Translations under genes and position numbers: made by a program
Shown here: positions 15,980 to 23,742 of the stretch, in pieces
How the letters are laid out: the number at the start of each line of letters is the position of its first letter
How positions within the stretch are numbered: the first letter of the stretch is position 1
From: Polyangiaceae bacterium
Lineage (GTDB): Bacteria > Myxococcota_A > Polyangia > Polyangiales > Polyangiaceae
DNA: 44,159 bases
Direction of reading: 5' to 3'
Assembly (NCBI GenBank): GCA_022842465.1
Contig: JALHPN010000053.1
Span: 1-44,159, forward strand
The notes under the pieces: model-generated
Databases searched by the model: none
What the model saw: the letters and a program-made list of their open reading frames with translations, nothing else
Told to the model about the DNA's origin: nothing

Positions 15980-18091
15980 CTACGCGACGCGCCCCTCGAC
16001 CACCGCTCCGTCGTCGCCGATCGCGCGGACCGAGAGAGGTGCCGCGACGACGGCGATCATGCTCGAGGTGAAGCCGAGCTCACCCGTCATCCGTATCCAG
16101 CTCGCGTTCGAGCGGCGGAGGAGGCGGGCATGTGCGGAGCCAGCCCACGCCTGGCCGTCGTCCGTCGTCGCGACGGCGAGCAGATCCTTCGTCGTCTGGA
16201 CCGCCTCGAGCTGGTGCTCGAGCTTCGCGTTCAACGACAGCGCGTGCCCTCCGGCGCCGACGACGAGCGCGCCGCCGTCCGCCGTCGCGGAGACCGCCGT
16301 GAGATGGCCCCCGCAGATCGCGCCCACGTGCTCGACGACGCCGAGCTCCAGGCGGAAGAGCGAGCCCCAGTCGCCGCACGCGACGAGCACGCCGCCCGCG
16401 AGGCGGGTCACGGCGCGGAGCCGCGAGGTCGCGATCGCGTCGCTCATGATCGTGAGTCGATCGCCCGCGAACTGCGCGACGACGCCCGCCGTCGGACCGG
16501 CGACCTGCCGCGGAGCGCCCCCTCGGTAGGGGCGCTCGCCGACGAGCGTCGTCGTGCCGTCCTCCACGTGCGCGCCGAGGAAGGTGATCTCGGGGTCGGG
16601 CACGGGCCACAGCATCGCGCTGCCGTTCGGCGCGACCCGACCGACGATCCCGCCCGAGCCGAAGACGAGCCACGAGCCGTCCCGCATCGGACGGACGCCG
16701 CGGAGGGCGTGACGGGGCACGTGCGGGGGCAACGCCCTCGGCACCCACGCGCCTCGCTCCCACCGCACGAGACCGGACGCCGTCAGCGCGACGGCGGACT
16801 CGCCTCCAGGGGTGAACGTCGCGCTCCGGAGGGCGCCGGCCGCGAGAGGCGCCGTCAAGGTCGTCCACCGCCACGAGACGGGGCTCGCCGCGTGCGCTTC
16901 GGGGACGCGCATGGGCACGGGCTTCGGCTGCGCGGCGGGCGGCGCCGGCTGCGCCTTCGGAGCCGCGCGCATCGCCGGCGCGCTCGCGCGGACCTGGACC
17001 TCGGACTTCTGCTGCGGGACCTCCTCGTTCGAGGCGCGGACCGTGCTCTCCCACGGCGAGACGTGGCTGCGAGGACCCACGTACGAGTCCTCCGTCCGCG
17101 TGGTCGCGGCGGCGGCCCGGAGCGTGGGCTCGATCGCGTTCCACAGCTCCATCACGGTCTCGTGACGCGCGTTCGGATCGGCCGAGAGCGCGCGACCGAG
17201 CTCACGATCCAGCGCGTCGACGAGCTCCTTCTTCGACGCGAGCTCCTCGGCGAGCTCGCCCTTCGCCTTGAGGAGCGTCGGGCGCGGCGAGTTCAGGATC
17301 CGCGTGAGGATGAGGAGCGGGTTCTCTCCGTCGTTGAACGGGAAGGCCGGCTTCCCGGACAGCATCTCGAAGACGACGGCGGCGAGCGAGAACACGTCCG
17401 TGCGCGGGGACACGCGCTGGTTTCCCTGCTCGTACTGCTCGGGCGGCGCATAGCCGAGCGAGGCGCCCGCGAGCGCGGCCGTCTTCTGGAGGTTCACGTC
17501 CACGAGCTTCACGAGCCCGAAGTCGGTCACCTTCGCGATCTCCGTCCCTGCCTCGGTCGCGAGCAGGATGTTGGACGGCTTCAGGTCGCGGTGGACGACC
17601 TTCTGGGCGTGCACAGTGTCGAGCGCCTGGCTGATCTGGCGGACGAGGCGGCGGACCCGCTCGGGCGCCATCCCCTTGCTCCGCTGCTTCACGAGCACCG
17701 TCTCGAGGTTCGTCCCGTCGACGTACTCGAGGACGGTGAACGGAAGCGCGAGCGTGTCCTTCCCGAACGGCGACGGGATCTGCGCCACCGCGTGATCGTA
17801 GAAGCGGACGACGTAGGGGTTCGGCCGCCCCTGGGTCGAGAGCATGCGGAGGACCTCGGCCTCGCGCTGGAAGCGCCGGAGCGCCTCGCTCCCGATCACG
17901 TCGGGCCGGAGGACCTTCACGATCACGACGTGCCCCGAAGGGTCGTCCCAGTGCGCGCGGAAGACCCAGCCCTGACCGCCTTCGCCGATGCACTCGGCGA
18001 CGTGGTAGGTGACGTTGCCCGAGCCGCGGAGCGTCTGACCCGTGAGCGAGTCCCGCAAGGGCACGAGGCGTGGGTCCGCGGCCTGCGTCAT
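15980..18091 (-). CDS. Ser/Thr protein kinase with C-terminal beta-propeller-like domain
   Basis: The 703-aa product starts at ATG 18091 after AGGGAAAGG. Residues about 28-325 are a Hanks-type kinase with the Gly loop (36-41, GEGGQG), ATP-binding K59, the catalytic loop HRDLKPSN (167-174) and DFG (190-192). The APE motif reads APPE, a mild variation. A Pro/Ala-rich linker covers about 350-410. The C-terminal half (about 412-703) is built of repeated beta strands ending in G.A.. elements (SATFTPGGESAVALTASGLV, SATADGGALVVGAGG), most likely a propeller for protein binding. No transmembrane segment is seen, so it should be cytoplasmic, unlike the other two kinases here. Confidence 0.88.
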   Translation of the reverse strand: MTQAADPRLVPLRDSLTGQTLRGSGNVTYHVAECIGEGGQGWVFRAHWDDPSGHVVIVKVLRPDVIGSEALRRFQREAEVLRMLSTQGRPNPYVVRFYDHAVAQIPSPFGKDTLALPFTVLEYVDGTNLETVLVKQRSKGMAPERVRRLVRQISQALDTVHAQKVVHRDLKPSNILLATEAGTEIAKVTDFGLVKLVDVNLQKTAALAGASLGYAPPEQYEQGNQRVSPRTDVFSLAAVVFEMLSGKPAFPFNDGENPLLILTRILNSPRPTLLKAKGELAEELASKKELVDALDRELGRALSADPNARHETVMELWNAIEPTLRAAAATTRTEDSYVGPRSHVSPWESTVRASNEEVPQQKSEVQVRASAPAMRAAPKAQPAPPAAQPKPVPMRVPEAHAASPVSWRWTTLTAPLAAGALRSATFTPGGESAVALTASGLVRWERGAWVPRALPPHVPRHALRGVRPMRDGSWLVFGSGGIVGRVAPNGSAMLWPVPDPEITFLGAHVEDGTTTLVGERPYRGGAPRQVAGPTAGVVAQFAGDRLTIMSDAIATSRLRAVTRLAGGVLVACGDWGSLFRLELGVVEHVGAICGGHLTAVSATADGGALVVGAGGHALSLNAKLEHQLEAVQTTKDLLAVATTDDGQAWAGSAHARLLRRSNASWIRMTGELGFTSSMIAVVAAPLSVRAIGDDGAVVEGRVA

Positions 18092-18140
18092 CCTTTCCCT
18101 CTCCCGAGGATACGGGGGGGCCGCCGGGAAACAAAGAGCC

Positions 18141-18184
18141 GTAAAATGCGTGGCGCCGCGGGCCTTTCGGGGGCCTGCGGCGCC
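18141..18184 (-). terminator. Rho-independent terminator of trxA
   Basis: Two 13-base arms (18152-18164 and 18172-18184) pair perfectly except for one wobble-type position, with a 7-base loop. On the minus strand, just past the trxA stop, the stem is followed by ACGCATTTTACGG, a short T-rich tract. Position and orientation fit trxA. Confidence 0.65.
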
Positions 18185-18209
18185 TCGCCTCGTACGATTT
18201 GGGCGTCGC

Positions 18210-18533
18210 TCAGCTCTCGAGCATCTTCACGAGCGTCTCCTTGTTGGTGACGCCGACGTGCTGGGCCTTCTTCTCGCCCCCCTTGAACACCATGACGGTG
18301 GGGACGCCGCGGACGCCGTACCGCTGGGTGACGGTCGGCGCGTCGTCGATGTCGAGCTTGCCGATCTTGTACTTGCCCGCGAACTCGTCGGCGAGGCCCT
18401 CCACGACGGGGGCGAGGACCTTGCAGGGCCCACACCACGTCGCCGTGAAGTCGACGAGGACGGGGACGGTGGACTTGAGGACCTCGGCGTCGAAGTTCGC
18501 GTCGGTGAGCTCGATGACGTTCTTCCCGGCCAT
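18210..18533 (-). CDS. trxA: Thioredoxin
   Basis: The 107-aa protein is a standard single-domain thioredoxin, a cytoplasmic disulphide reductase reduced by thioredoxin reductase with NADPH. The redox active site is TWCGPCK near residues 34-38, preceded by the expected VLVDFTA strand. The cis-Pro of GVPTV lies near residue 76. Length matches the family. ATG 18533 is chosen over an in-frame start 15 codons upstream because AAGGAGG lies 5 bases before it. The gene stands alone, with a strong terminator downstream and a 183-bp leader region upstream, in which I see an inverted GGGCCC pair but no clear promoter. Confidence 0.97.
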   Translation of the reverse strand: MAGKNVIELTDANFDAEVLKSTVPVLVDFTATWCGPCKVLAPVVEGLADEFAGKYKIGKLDIDDAPTVTQRYGVRGVPTVMVFKGGEKKAQHVGVTNKETLVKMLES

Positions 18534-18538
18534 GACGG

Positions 18539-18545
18539 CCTCCTT
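18539..18545 (-). promoter_or_regulatory. Strong ribosome binding site of trxA
   Basis: AAGGAGG on the minus strand, 5 bases before ATG 18533. It is one of the few near-perfect Shine-Dalgarno sites in the window and decides the trxA start. Confidence 0.85.
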
Positions 18546-18716
18546 CCGAATCGGTGAGACGAGGGCCCGAGAGAGCAACGGGCCCGTGTGAGGTGGGATG
18601 GTCGTGACGTCGTGGGCGTTGCGCCGTCGGTCCGTCGTGCCGTTCCACGCGAGAGACAGCTCAGCCTAGGAAAGGTCCCGGGTGAAATCCAGGTGCACCT
18701 CGTTCGCACCGTGGAA

Positions 18717-19823
18717 TCAGTCCGCCAGGCCGGGGGGGCCGGCCTGGCCCGGCGGCGCGCCGGGGCGCTTGGGCCCGCCGCGGAGGCGCATCACCCGCTC
18801 GAGCGTCGAGGCGAGCACGTCGGACCGGAAAGAGCCCGTGAGCTCGAGCGTGCTGCCCGCCCGCGCCAGCCGGAGCCCGTCGACGAGCGCGCTCACCCCG
18901 ACGAGGCGCATCCCGAGGTCGCGCGACGCGTCGAGCCGGCTCCGCTCGTAGAGCTTCACGAGCTGCGCGGCCTCGTCCTCGCCTTCGCACACGAAGAGGG
19001 CCCGGAGTCCGAGGGTTCCGTCGGGGTACGCGCGGACGACGAGGCCTGCCGACGAGACGGCGAGCACGGCGCGCATCATCGTCGCCCCTTCGTTCGCCCG
19101 CGCCTCGTCCGCCATCTCGCCGCGCAGGCGGTCCCGGAGCGTGCGCGGGAGGACCATCGTGACCGTCGCGAGCGCGGGGACGAGCGGCTCGCCCTCCTCG
19201 CGCCGTGCGAGGGCTCGTCTCATCGCGGCGTGCGCTTCGTCGGTCGCGATCGTCTCGCCCTTGCCGTCGGCCGCCTTCATCATCGCCTCGAGCCAGGCGC
19301 CCTGACCGACGAGGAGGAGGCCGCCCTTGCCGTAGGCGATCTGCGCCGGCGGACGCTTTCCGGAGGCGCCCACGCCGGGGGCCTCGCGATCGAGGACGAC
19401 GAAGCTCCCGCTCTCGCGCGTCGTCGCGCGCGCGCCCTTCTCGGCGGAGAGCTTCGCCACGCAGCGCTGGAGCTCGTCGGACGTCACGTCGACCGTCGCG
19501 GCGAGGCCGAAGGCGCCGCGATCGGACTCGTCTTCGGGGACGGAGATCGACGCGCGGCGTACGCGTGCGATCGGGTCGAAGCCGCACGCGTCGCGGATCG
19601 CGCTCGTGCCGAGGGCGCGGTTCTTGTCCGTGCCGAGCACGGCGTCGATCACGGGCGACGTCCGAAGCTTCTCGACCTCGAGGGTGGCGACGAGGAAGGC
19701 GCCCCTCGGCACCGCGTCCTCGACGTCGGCGCGCCTCGCGGTGCCGCTCGTCCCTCGGAAGAGGAAGAAGGAGGCGACGGTGGCGAAGGCCACGAGGAGG
19801 GCCACGCGTGCGTTCTCGGCCAT
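18717..19823 (-). CDS. Membrane-anchored protein of unknown function
   Basis: The 368-aa product begins at ATG 19823, or GTG 19829, which would overlap the upstream stop as GTGA. Residues 5-22 (ARVALLVAFATVASFFLF) form an uncleaved signal anchor, so the body should face the periplasm. The remainder has repeated alpha/beta segments (RGAFLVATLEVEKLRTSP, GSFVVLDREAPG, GLVVRAYPDGTLGLRALFV) resembling DUF3352-like large periplasmic proteins, but I cannot assign a family with confidence. The end is Gly/Pro-rich. It is the last gene of an overlapping cluster with the lipoprotein gene at 19826 and trpS. Confidence 0.8.
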   Translation of the reverse strand: MAENARVALLVAFATVASFFLFRGTSGTARRADVEDAVPRGAFLVATLEVEKLRTSPVIDAVLGTDKNRALGTSAIRDACGFDPIARVRRASISVPEDESDRGAFGLAATVDVTSDELQRCVAKLSAEKGARATTRESGSFVVLDREAPGVGASGKRPPAQIAYGKGGLLLVGQGAWLEAMMKAADGKGETIATDEAHAAMRRALARREEGEPLVPALATVTMVLPRTLRDRLRGEMADEARANEGATMMRAVLAVSSAGLVVRAYPDGTLGLRALFVCEGEDEAAQLVKLYERSRLDASRDLGMRLVGVSALVDGLRLARAGSTLELTGSFRSDVLASTLERVMRLRGGPKRPGAPPGQAGPPGLAD

Positions 19824-19825
19824 CG

Positions 19826-20287
19826 TCACATCCCCGCGTCGCCGCGCAGCGCCCGCGCGGCGGGCTCCGGCAGCTCGGGCTCGACCTTCCACGTGCCCTT
19901 CTCGCGCGCGCATCGCACGGAGGCCTTGTCCTCCGGGCTCTCGCCGAGCACCTCCACGGTCGCCTGGTCCCCCTCGATGCGCGAGGTCATCCGCGAGGGA
20001 CGGAACTTCAGCCCGAAGCGGCCCTCCGCCAGCATCTCCCACGGCTCGTGGCGCCGGCCCTGACCCCGGCTGGCGCGCTGCGCACGCTCCTCGAGGTTCG
20101 CCCGCGCGACGGGACCGAGGAGCGCGTAGGCCTCCTTGACCGCGTGCCCGTCGTCGACCGACGACTCCATCCTCTCGACGAAGAGGCGCACCGCCCCCTC
20201 CGGCGTCGCGTCCGGCGCGGCGCGAGAGCAGCCTGGCGCCGAGGCGAGGAGCGCCGCGATCGCCGTCGCGACCGCGAGGCCCCTCAC
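19826..20287 (-). CDS. Small predicted lipoprotein
   Basis: The 153-aa product starts at GTG 20287, which overlaps the trpS stop as GTGA, and ends within a few bases of the next start, so the three genes are likely translationally coupled. The signal sequence ends in SAPGC (C20). Residues about 25-75 are helical (EGAVRLFVERMESSVDDG, AYALLGPVARANLEERAQ) and about 90-145 are beta-rich (TSRIEGDQATVEVLGES), a layout like NTF2-like or DUF4878-type periplasmic lipoproteins. That comparison is by pattern only. No catalytic residues are evident. Confidence 0.8.
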   Translation of the reverse strand: MRGLAVATAIAALLASAPGCSRAAPDATPEGAVRLFVERMESSVDDGHAVKEAYALLGPVARANLEERAQRASRGQGRRHEPWEMLAEGRFGLKFRPSRMTSRIEGDQATVEVLGESPEDKASVRCAREKGTWKVEPELPEPAARALRGDAGM

Positions 20288-21324
20288 GTCGCGAGGCTCC
20301 CGAGGCCCATCACCTCACGGACCTCCTTCATCGTCTCGGTCGCGATGCGACGGGCCTTCTCCGCGCCGTCCCCGAGCGCCTGCCGCACGTGGCTCATCGA
20401 GAGCGCCTCGCGCTTCGCGCGGAGCGGGACGAGCTCGCGCTCGAAGCCCTCCATGAGCACCTTCTTGCAATCGACGCAGCCCCACTTCGCGCCGGTGCAG
20501 TTCTCGGCGACCTCGCTCTGGGTCTGGGCATCGCTGACGGCCTTGTGCATCGTGAAGATGTTGCAGAGCTCTGGCCGTCCCGGGTCCGTCCGCGTGAGCC
20601 GCTGCGGGTCGGTGAAGGCCGTCCGGAGCTTCTGCCAGAACTCCTCCTTCGGCTCGAAGAGGTTGATCGTGTTGCCCTTCGATTTCGACATCTTCGACTC
20701 GCCGTCGAGCCCCATCACGCGTGGCGTGGTGGAGAGGCGAGGCTGCGGCTCGACGAAGACCGGTCCGAAGCGGTGGTTGAAGCGGCGCACGGTCTCGCGC
20801 GCGAGCTCGAGGTGTTGGATCTGGTCCTCGCCGACGGGGACGATCGTCGCCTTGTAGAGGAGGATGTCCGCGCTCATGAGCACGGGGTAGGTGAAGAGCC
20901 CGGTCGAGACGAAGTCCTTGCCCTCGCCCTTCTCCTTGAACTGCGTCATGCGCCCGAGCTCCCCGTAGGGCGTGACGCCCGCGAGGTACCACGCGAGCTC
21001 GGTGTGCTCGCGAACGTCGCTCTGGACGAAGAGCGTCGTCTTCTCGGGATCGATCCCGCAGGCGATGAGGTCGATCGCGAAGGCGTCGATCTTCTGGCGG
21101 AGCTCGGCGGCCTCGTAGGGCACCGTGATGGCGTGCGCGTCGACGACGCAGAACATCGTGTCGTCCCGCCCCTCCTCGATCTGGGCCCTCCACGTGCGCA
21201 CCGCGCCGAGCCAGTTGCCGAGGTGGAGCTCTCCCGTCGGCTGGATGCCGGAGAAGACGCGCGGCTTCGGCTTCCGGGGCGCGTCGGGATCGAGGGTCGT
21301 CGCGAGAGGGCTCTCTGGACTCAC
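20284..21324 (-). CDS. trpS: Tryptophanyl-tRNA synthetase
   Basis: The 346-aa product is a class I aminoacyl-tRNA synthetase that charges tRNA-Trp with tryptophan using ATP. The HIGH-type motif is HLGN at 34-37 and the KMSKS loop is intact at 211-215. The Trp-pocket region with GEDQIQHLELARE (about 165-177) is typical of TrpRS. Length matches the usual 330-350 residues. Four cysteines near 283-297 (ENCTGAKWGCVDCKK) are a feature of some TrpRS C-terminal regions. The start is GTG 21324. It leads an overlapping cluster with two envelope genes, which is not a standard trpS context and suggests coupled expression rather than related function. Confidence 0.97.
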   Translation of the reverse strand: MSPESPLATTLDPDAPRKPKPRVFSGIQPTGELHLGNWLGAVRTWRAQIEEGRDDTMFCVVDAHAITVPYEAAELRQKIDAFAIDLIACGIDPEKTTLFVQSDVREHTELAWYLAGVTPYGELGRMTQFKEKGEGKDFVSTGLFTYPVLMSADILLYKATIVPVGEDQIQHLELARETVRRFNHRFGPVFVEPQPRLSTTPRVMGLDGESKMSKSKGNTINLFEPKEEFWQKLRTAFTDPQRLTRTDPGRPELCNIFTMHKAVSDAQTQSEVAENCTGAKWGCVDCKKVLMEGFERELVPLRAKREALSMSHVRQALGDGAEKARRIATETMKEVREVMGLGSLAT

Positions 21325-21363
21325 GGCGCGGCAGTCTAGCAGGGCGGGCTCGCGCGCGGACGG

Positions 21364-22029
21364 TCAGCGTGCGGCCGCTTCGTCCTCGGGCGCTCTGCCA
21401 CCGCCGCTCCGGAGCGTCCGGTTGTAGCGGTCGACCGCCGACTCGGCGCGATCCTGCGGCAGCGGGTGCGTCTCCTTCGTCTTCGAGACCCCGTTCACCA
21501 TGAGGTACATGCCGATCGAGGAGAGGACCGCGCCGCCGATCATGACGTAGGCCGGGATCGCCGAGCCCCCCTCCTCGGGCTCCTTCGACGCGAAGTAGTA
21601 GCCCGCGCCTGCCGCGCCGAGACCGCCGACCACCATCCCGAGGCCGAGCCGGCTCTGGAAGACGCCGGACGATCGGTGCGACCGCACCTCTTCCTCGGCG
21701 GCGGCGTCGTTCGCGAGCCGATAGAGATCGTCGTCCGAGACCGGCGTGTCCCCCTGGTAGCCGGCCCACTCGTGCCAGCGCACCGCCTTGATCCGATCGC
21801 TGTAGATCGTGCTCGTGCCGCCAGCGCGACCGCGCGAGTCGCGGTGGCGGATCTCGCCGGTCTTCTCCTTCACCCTCACGTGGGAGACGCCGGACTTCTC
21901 CCGGACCTCGAGCGGCTCGCCGGTGCGGACGGCGACCGGCTCGGGCATCGACGCGCAGCCGATCAGCGGCAGCATCACGGCGAGGAGGGCAGGGCGGAGG
22001 AGCACGAGGCACGAGGAGCGATGCGGCAT
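21364..22029 (-). CDS. Predicted lipoprotein with two internal hydrophobic segments
   Basis: The 221-aa product starts at ATG 22029; a longer in-frame extension to 22134 is Arg-rich and unlikely. The signal sequence ends in the lipobox LPLIGC (C25). Residues about 35-85 are beta-rich (EVREKSGVSHVRVKEKTGEI), followed by a helical part. Two hydrophobic stretches (LGLGMVVGGLGAAGAGYYF and VMIGGAVLSSIGMYLMV) could be a transmembrane hairpin or glycine-rich packing helices. The C-terminus is charged and probably disordered. It is 39 bp downstream of the trpS start region on the same strand and divergent from the kinase at 22273. Function unknown. Confidence 0.8.
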   Translation of the reverse strand: MPHRSSCLVLLRPALLAVMLPLIGCASMPEPVAVRTGEPLEVREKSGVSHVRVKEKTGEIRHRDSRGRAGGTSTIYSDRIKAVRWHEWAGYQGDTPVSDDDLYRLANDAAAEEEVRSHRSSGVFQSRLGLGMVVGGLGAAGAGYYFASKEPEEGGSAIPAYVMIGGAVLSSIGMYLMVNGVSKTKETHPLPQDRAESAVDRYNRTLRSGGGRAPEDEAAAR

Positions 22030-22128
22030 GTCCCGGCCTCGGAGCAAGCGCTGCGCCGAGCCCAGCCGGAGGCGGGAGAATCGCTGGTCTCGCGGGAATC
22101 CGGCCTCTGGAGGAGCCGCCACGCCGCC

Positions 22129-22168
22129 GGTCACGGCGGGTCACGGTCACGCTTCCGGTCACGGTCAC
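22129..22168. repeat. Iterated GGTCAC motif in divergent spacer
   Basis: Five copies of GGTCAC start at 22129, 22139, 22145, 22157 and 22163: one single copy followed by two tandem pairs whose starts are 18 bp apart. They lie between the divergent lipoprotein and kinase genes, where an operator would be expected. No coding explanation is apparent. Confidence 0.6.
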
Positions 22169-22272
22169 GTCGCTCCCACGGAGCCCATCTCGAGCGCGGC
22201 GTCGTGGCCGCAGTCGCCCTGCCCTCGCGGTGAGCGTGCTCCGCGCCGCCAGCCGTGCTGGAATGAAGGGGA

Positions 22273-23718
22273 ATGGAGGGGCCCCTGTCGGACGAGGAGC
22301 TGCGCGTGCCGGTCGCCGGCACCGTGCTCGCCGGTCGCTACCGGGTCGAGCGGCTCCTCGGGTCGGGCGGCGTCGGGATCGTGCTCGCCGCCGTCCAGCT
22401 GGATCTCGGCCGACGCGTCGCCGTGAAGCTCCTCCGAGCACACCATACGGCGTCCGCCGATGCGCGCGAGCGACTCGTTCGTGAAGCACGCACGGTGGCC
22501 GGCTTGACGAGCCCGCACATCGCGGCGGTGCTCGACGTGGGAGAGCTGGAGTCTGGCGAGCCGTACCTCGTGATGGAGCACCTGGAGGGCCGAGATCTCG
22601 CGTCGCTCCTGGAGGAGCACGCCGTCCTCCCCGTCGACCTCGCCGTCGCCTATGTCCTCCAGGCATGTCGGGGTGTGGCAGAGGCCCATGCGTCGCGCGT
22701 CGTGCACCGCGATCTGAAACCCCACAACTTGTTCCTCACGGTCGACTCGAGCGGCGAGCCCGTCATCAAGGTGCTCGACTTCGGGATCGCGAAGCCCATG
22801 GCGGCGGGGCTGATGGAGACCACGCTGACGGCGCAGGACGCGGTGGTCGGATCGCCCGCGTACATGTCTCCCGAGCAACTGCGGGATGCGCGCGACGTGG
22901 ACGAGCGCACCGACATCTGGTCGCTCGGCGTGATCTTGTTCCAGCTGCTGACCGGGACCCGACCGTACGTGGCGGACAACCTGTCGGCGCTCTGCTTCAA
23001 GATCGCGCAGGAGGCGCCGCCGCGGGCCAGGACGCTCCGTCCCGAGATCGACCCCGGTCTCGACGCCGTCGTCGCGCGCTGCCTCGAACGCGATCCCGAC
23101 CTGCGATTCGAGTCGGTCGTCGAGCTCGGTCGCGCGCTCGCGCCGTACGCACGGGCGCAGGAGCGCGCGTGGGCGATGTCTTGGTCGGTCCGCGCACCTC
23201 ACGTGTCGGCATACCCGCCGGCGACGTCGCGCCCTCGGCGGCGATCCACGTTCGCGCCCGCCGCGAACGGCGCCGAAGCGGCGGCTCCTCGCGCGCGCCG
23301 TCGTCGTCCCTTCGTCGCGCTCCTCGTCGCGGTCGGTCTGCTCGTTCCCGTCGTCGTAGGAACGGCGCAGGCGCTGCGAGGCGACCGCCGGACCGCGCCG
23401 TCGAGCGCCGTCTCGCCGTCGGTGTCGTTCACTCTCCAGAGCGCCGAGACGACCCCGCCCGCCCCCTCTGCTCCGCCCCCCCCCACTGCTCCGCCCCCCC
23501 CATCTTCTCCGCCCGCCCAGCATGCCTCGCCAGCCGAGGCGTCTCTGCGCGTCGCGAAGCCAGGTGCGCGGTCGAAATCGACGCGGGCTTCACCCTCCGC
23601 CTCCGCGCGCGCACCTGCGTCGCCGCCCCCGTCGGCTCCCGCGGCCGCGACGGGCCCCCCCGCGTCCTCGGCGCCCTCTCCCACGTTGCCGGGCGGCTTC
23701 CGGAGGGAATGGGAGTGA
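22273..23718 (+). CDS. Transmembrane Ser/Thr protein kinase with Pro-rich extracytoplasmic tail
   Basis: The 481-aa product starts at ATG 22273. The Hanks-type kinase domain covers about 22-295: Gly loop at 30-35 (GSGGVG), ATP-binding K52, catalytic loop HRDLKPHN at 145-152, DFG at 169-171 and SPE at 199-201. A basic linker (RARRRR) precedes one transmembrane helix at about 346-367. The rest (370-481) is Pro/Ala/Ser-rich (PPPPTAPPPPSSPP) and likely extracytoplasmic, without PASTA or other sensor domain. This is a common myxobacterial PknB-like layout. It converges with the dual kinase gene with only 24 bp between the stops. GGTCAC repeats lie upstream. Confidence 0.9.
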   Translation: MEGPLSDEELRVPVAGTVLAGRYRVERLLGSGGVGIVLAAVQLDLGRRVAVKLLRAHHTASADARERLVREARTVAGLTSPHIAAVLDVGELESGEPYLVMEHLEGRDLASLLEEHAVLPVDLAVAYVLQACRGVAEAHASRVVHRDLKPHNLFLTVDSSGEPVIKVLDFGIAKPMAAGLMETTLTAQDAVVGSPAYMSPEQLRDARDVDERTDIWSLGVILFQLLTGTRPYVADNLSALCFKIAQEAPPRARTLRPEIDPGLDAVVARCLERDPDLRFESVVELGRALAPYARAQERAWAMSWSVRAPHVSAYPPATSRPRRRSTFAPAANGAEAAAPRARRRRPFVALLVAVGLLVPVVVGTAQALRGDRRTAPSSAVSPSVSFTLQSAETTPPAPSAPPPPTAPPPPSSPPAQHASPAEASLRVAKPGARSKSTRASPSASARAPASPPPSAPAAATGPPASSAPSPTLPGGFRREWE

Positions 23719-23742
23719 GAGGTCCGACGAAAGCTGCCCCTC

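Noticed and set aside
15707..18250. 847-codon plus-strand frame opposite the kinase-propeller and phosphoesterase genes
   Set aside because: Arg/Asp/Val-rich composition with no domain. It is the antisense shadow expected from GC-rich third positions; the minus strand has full kinase motifs.
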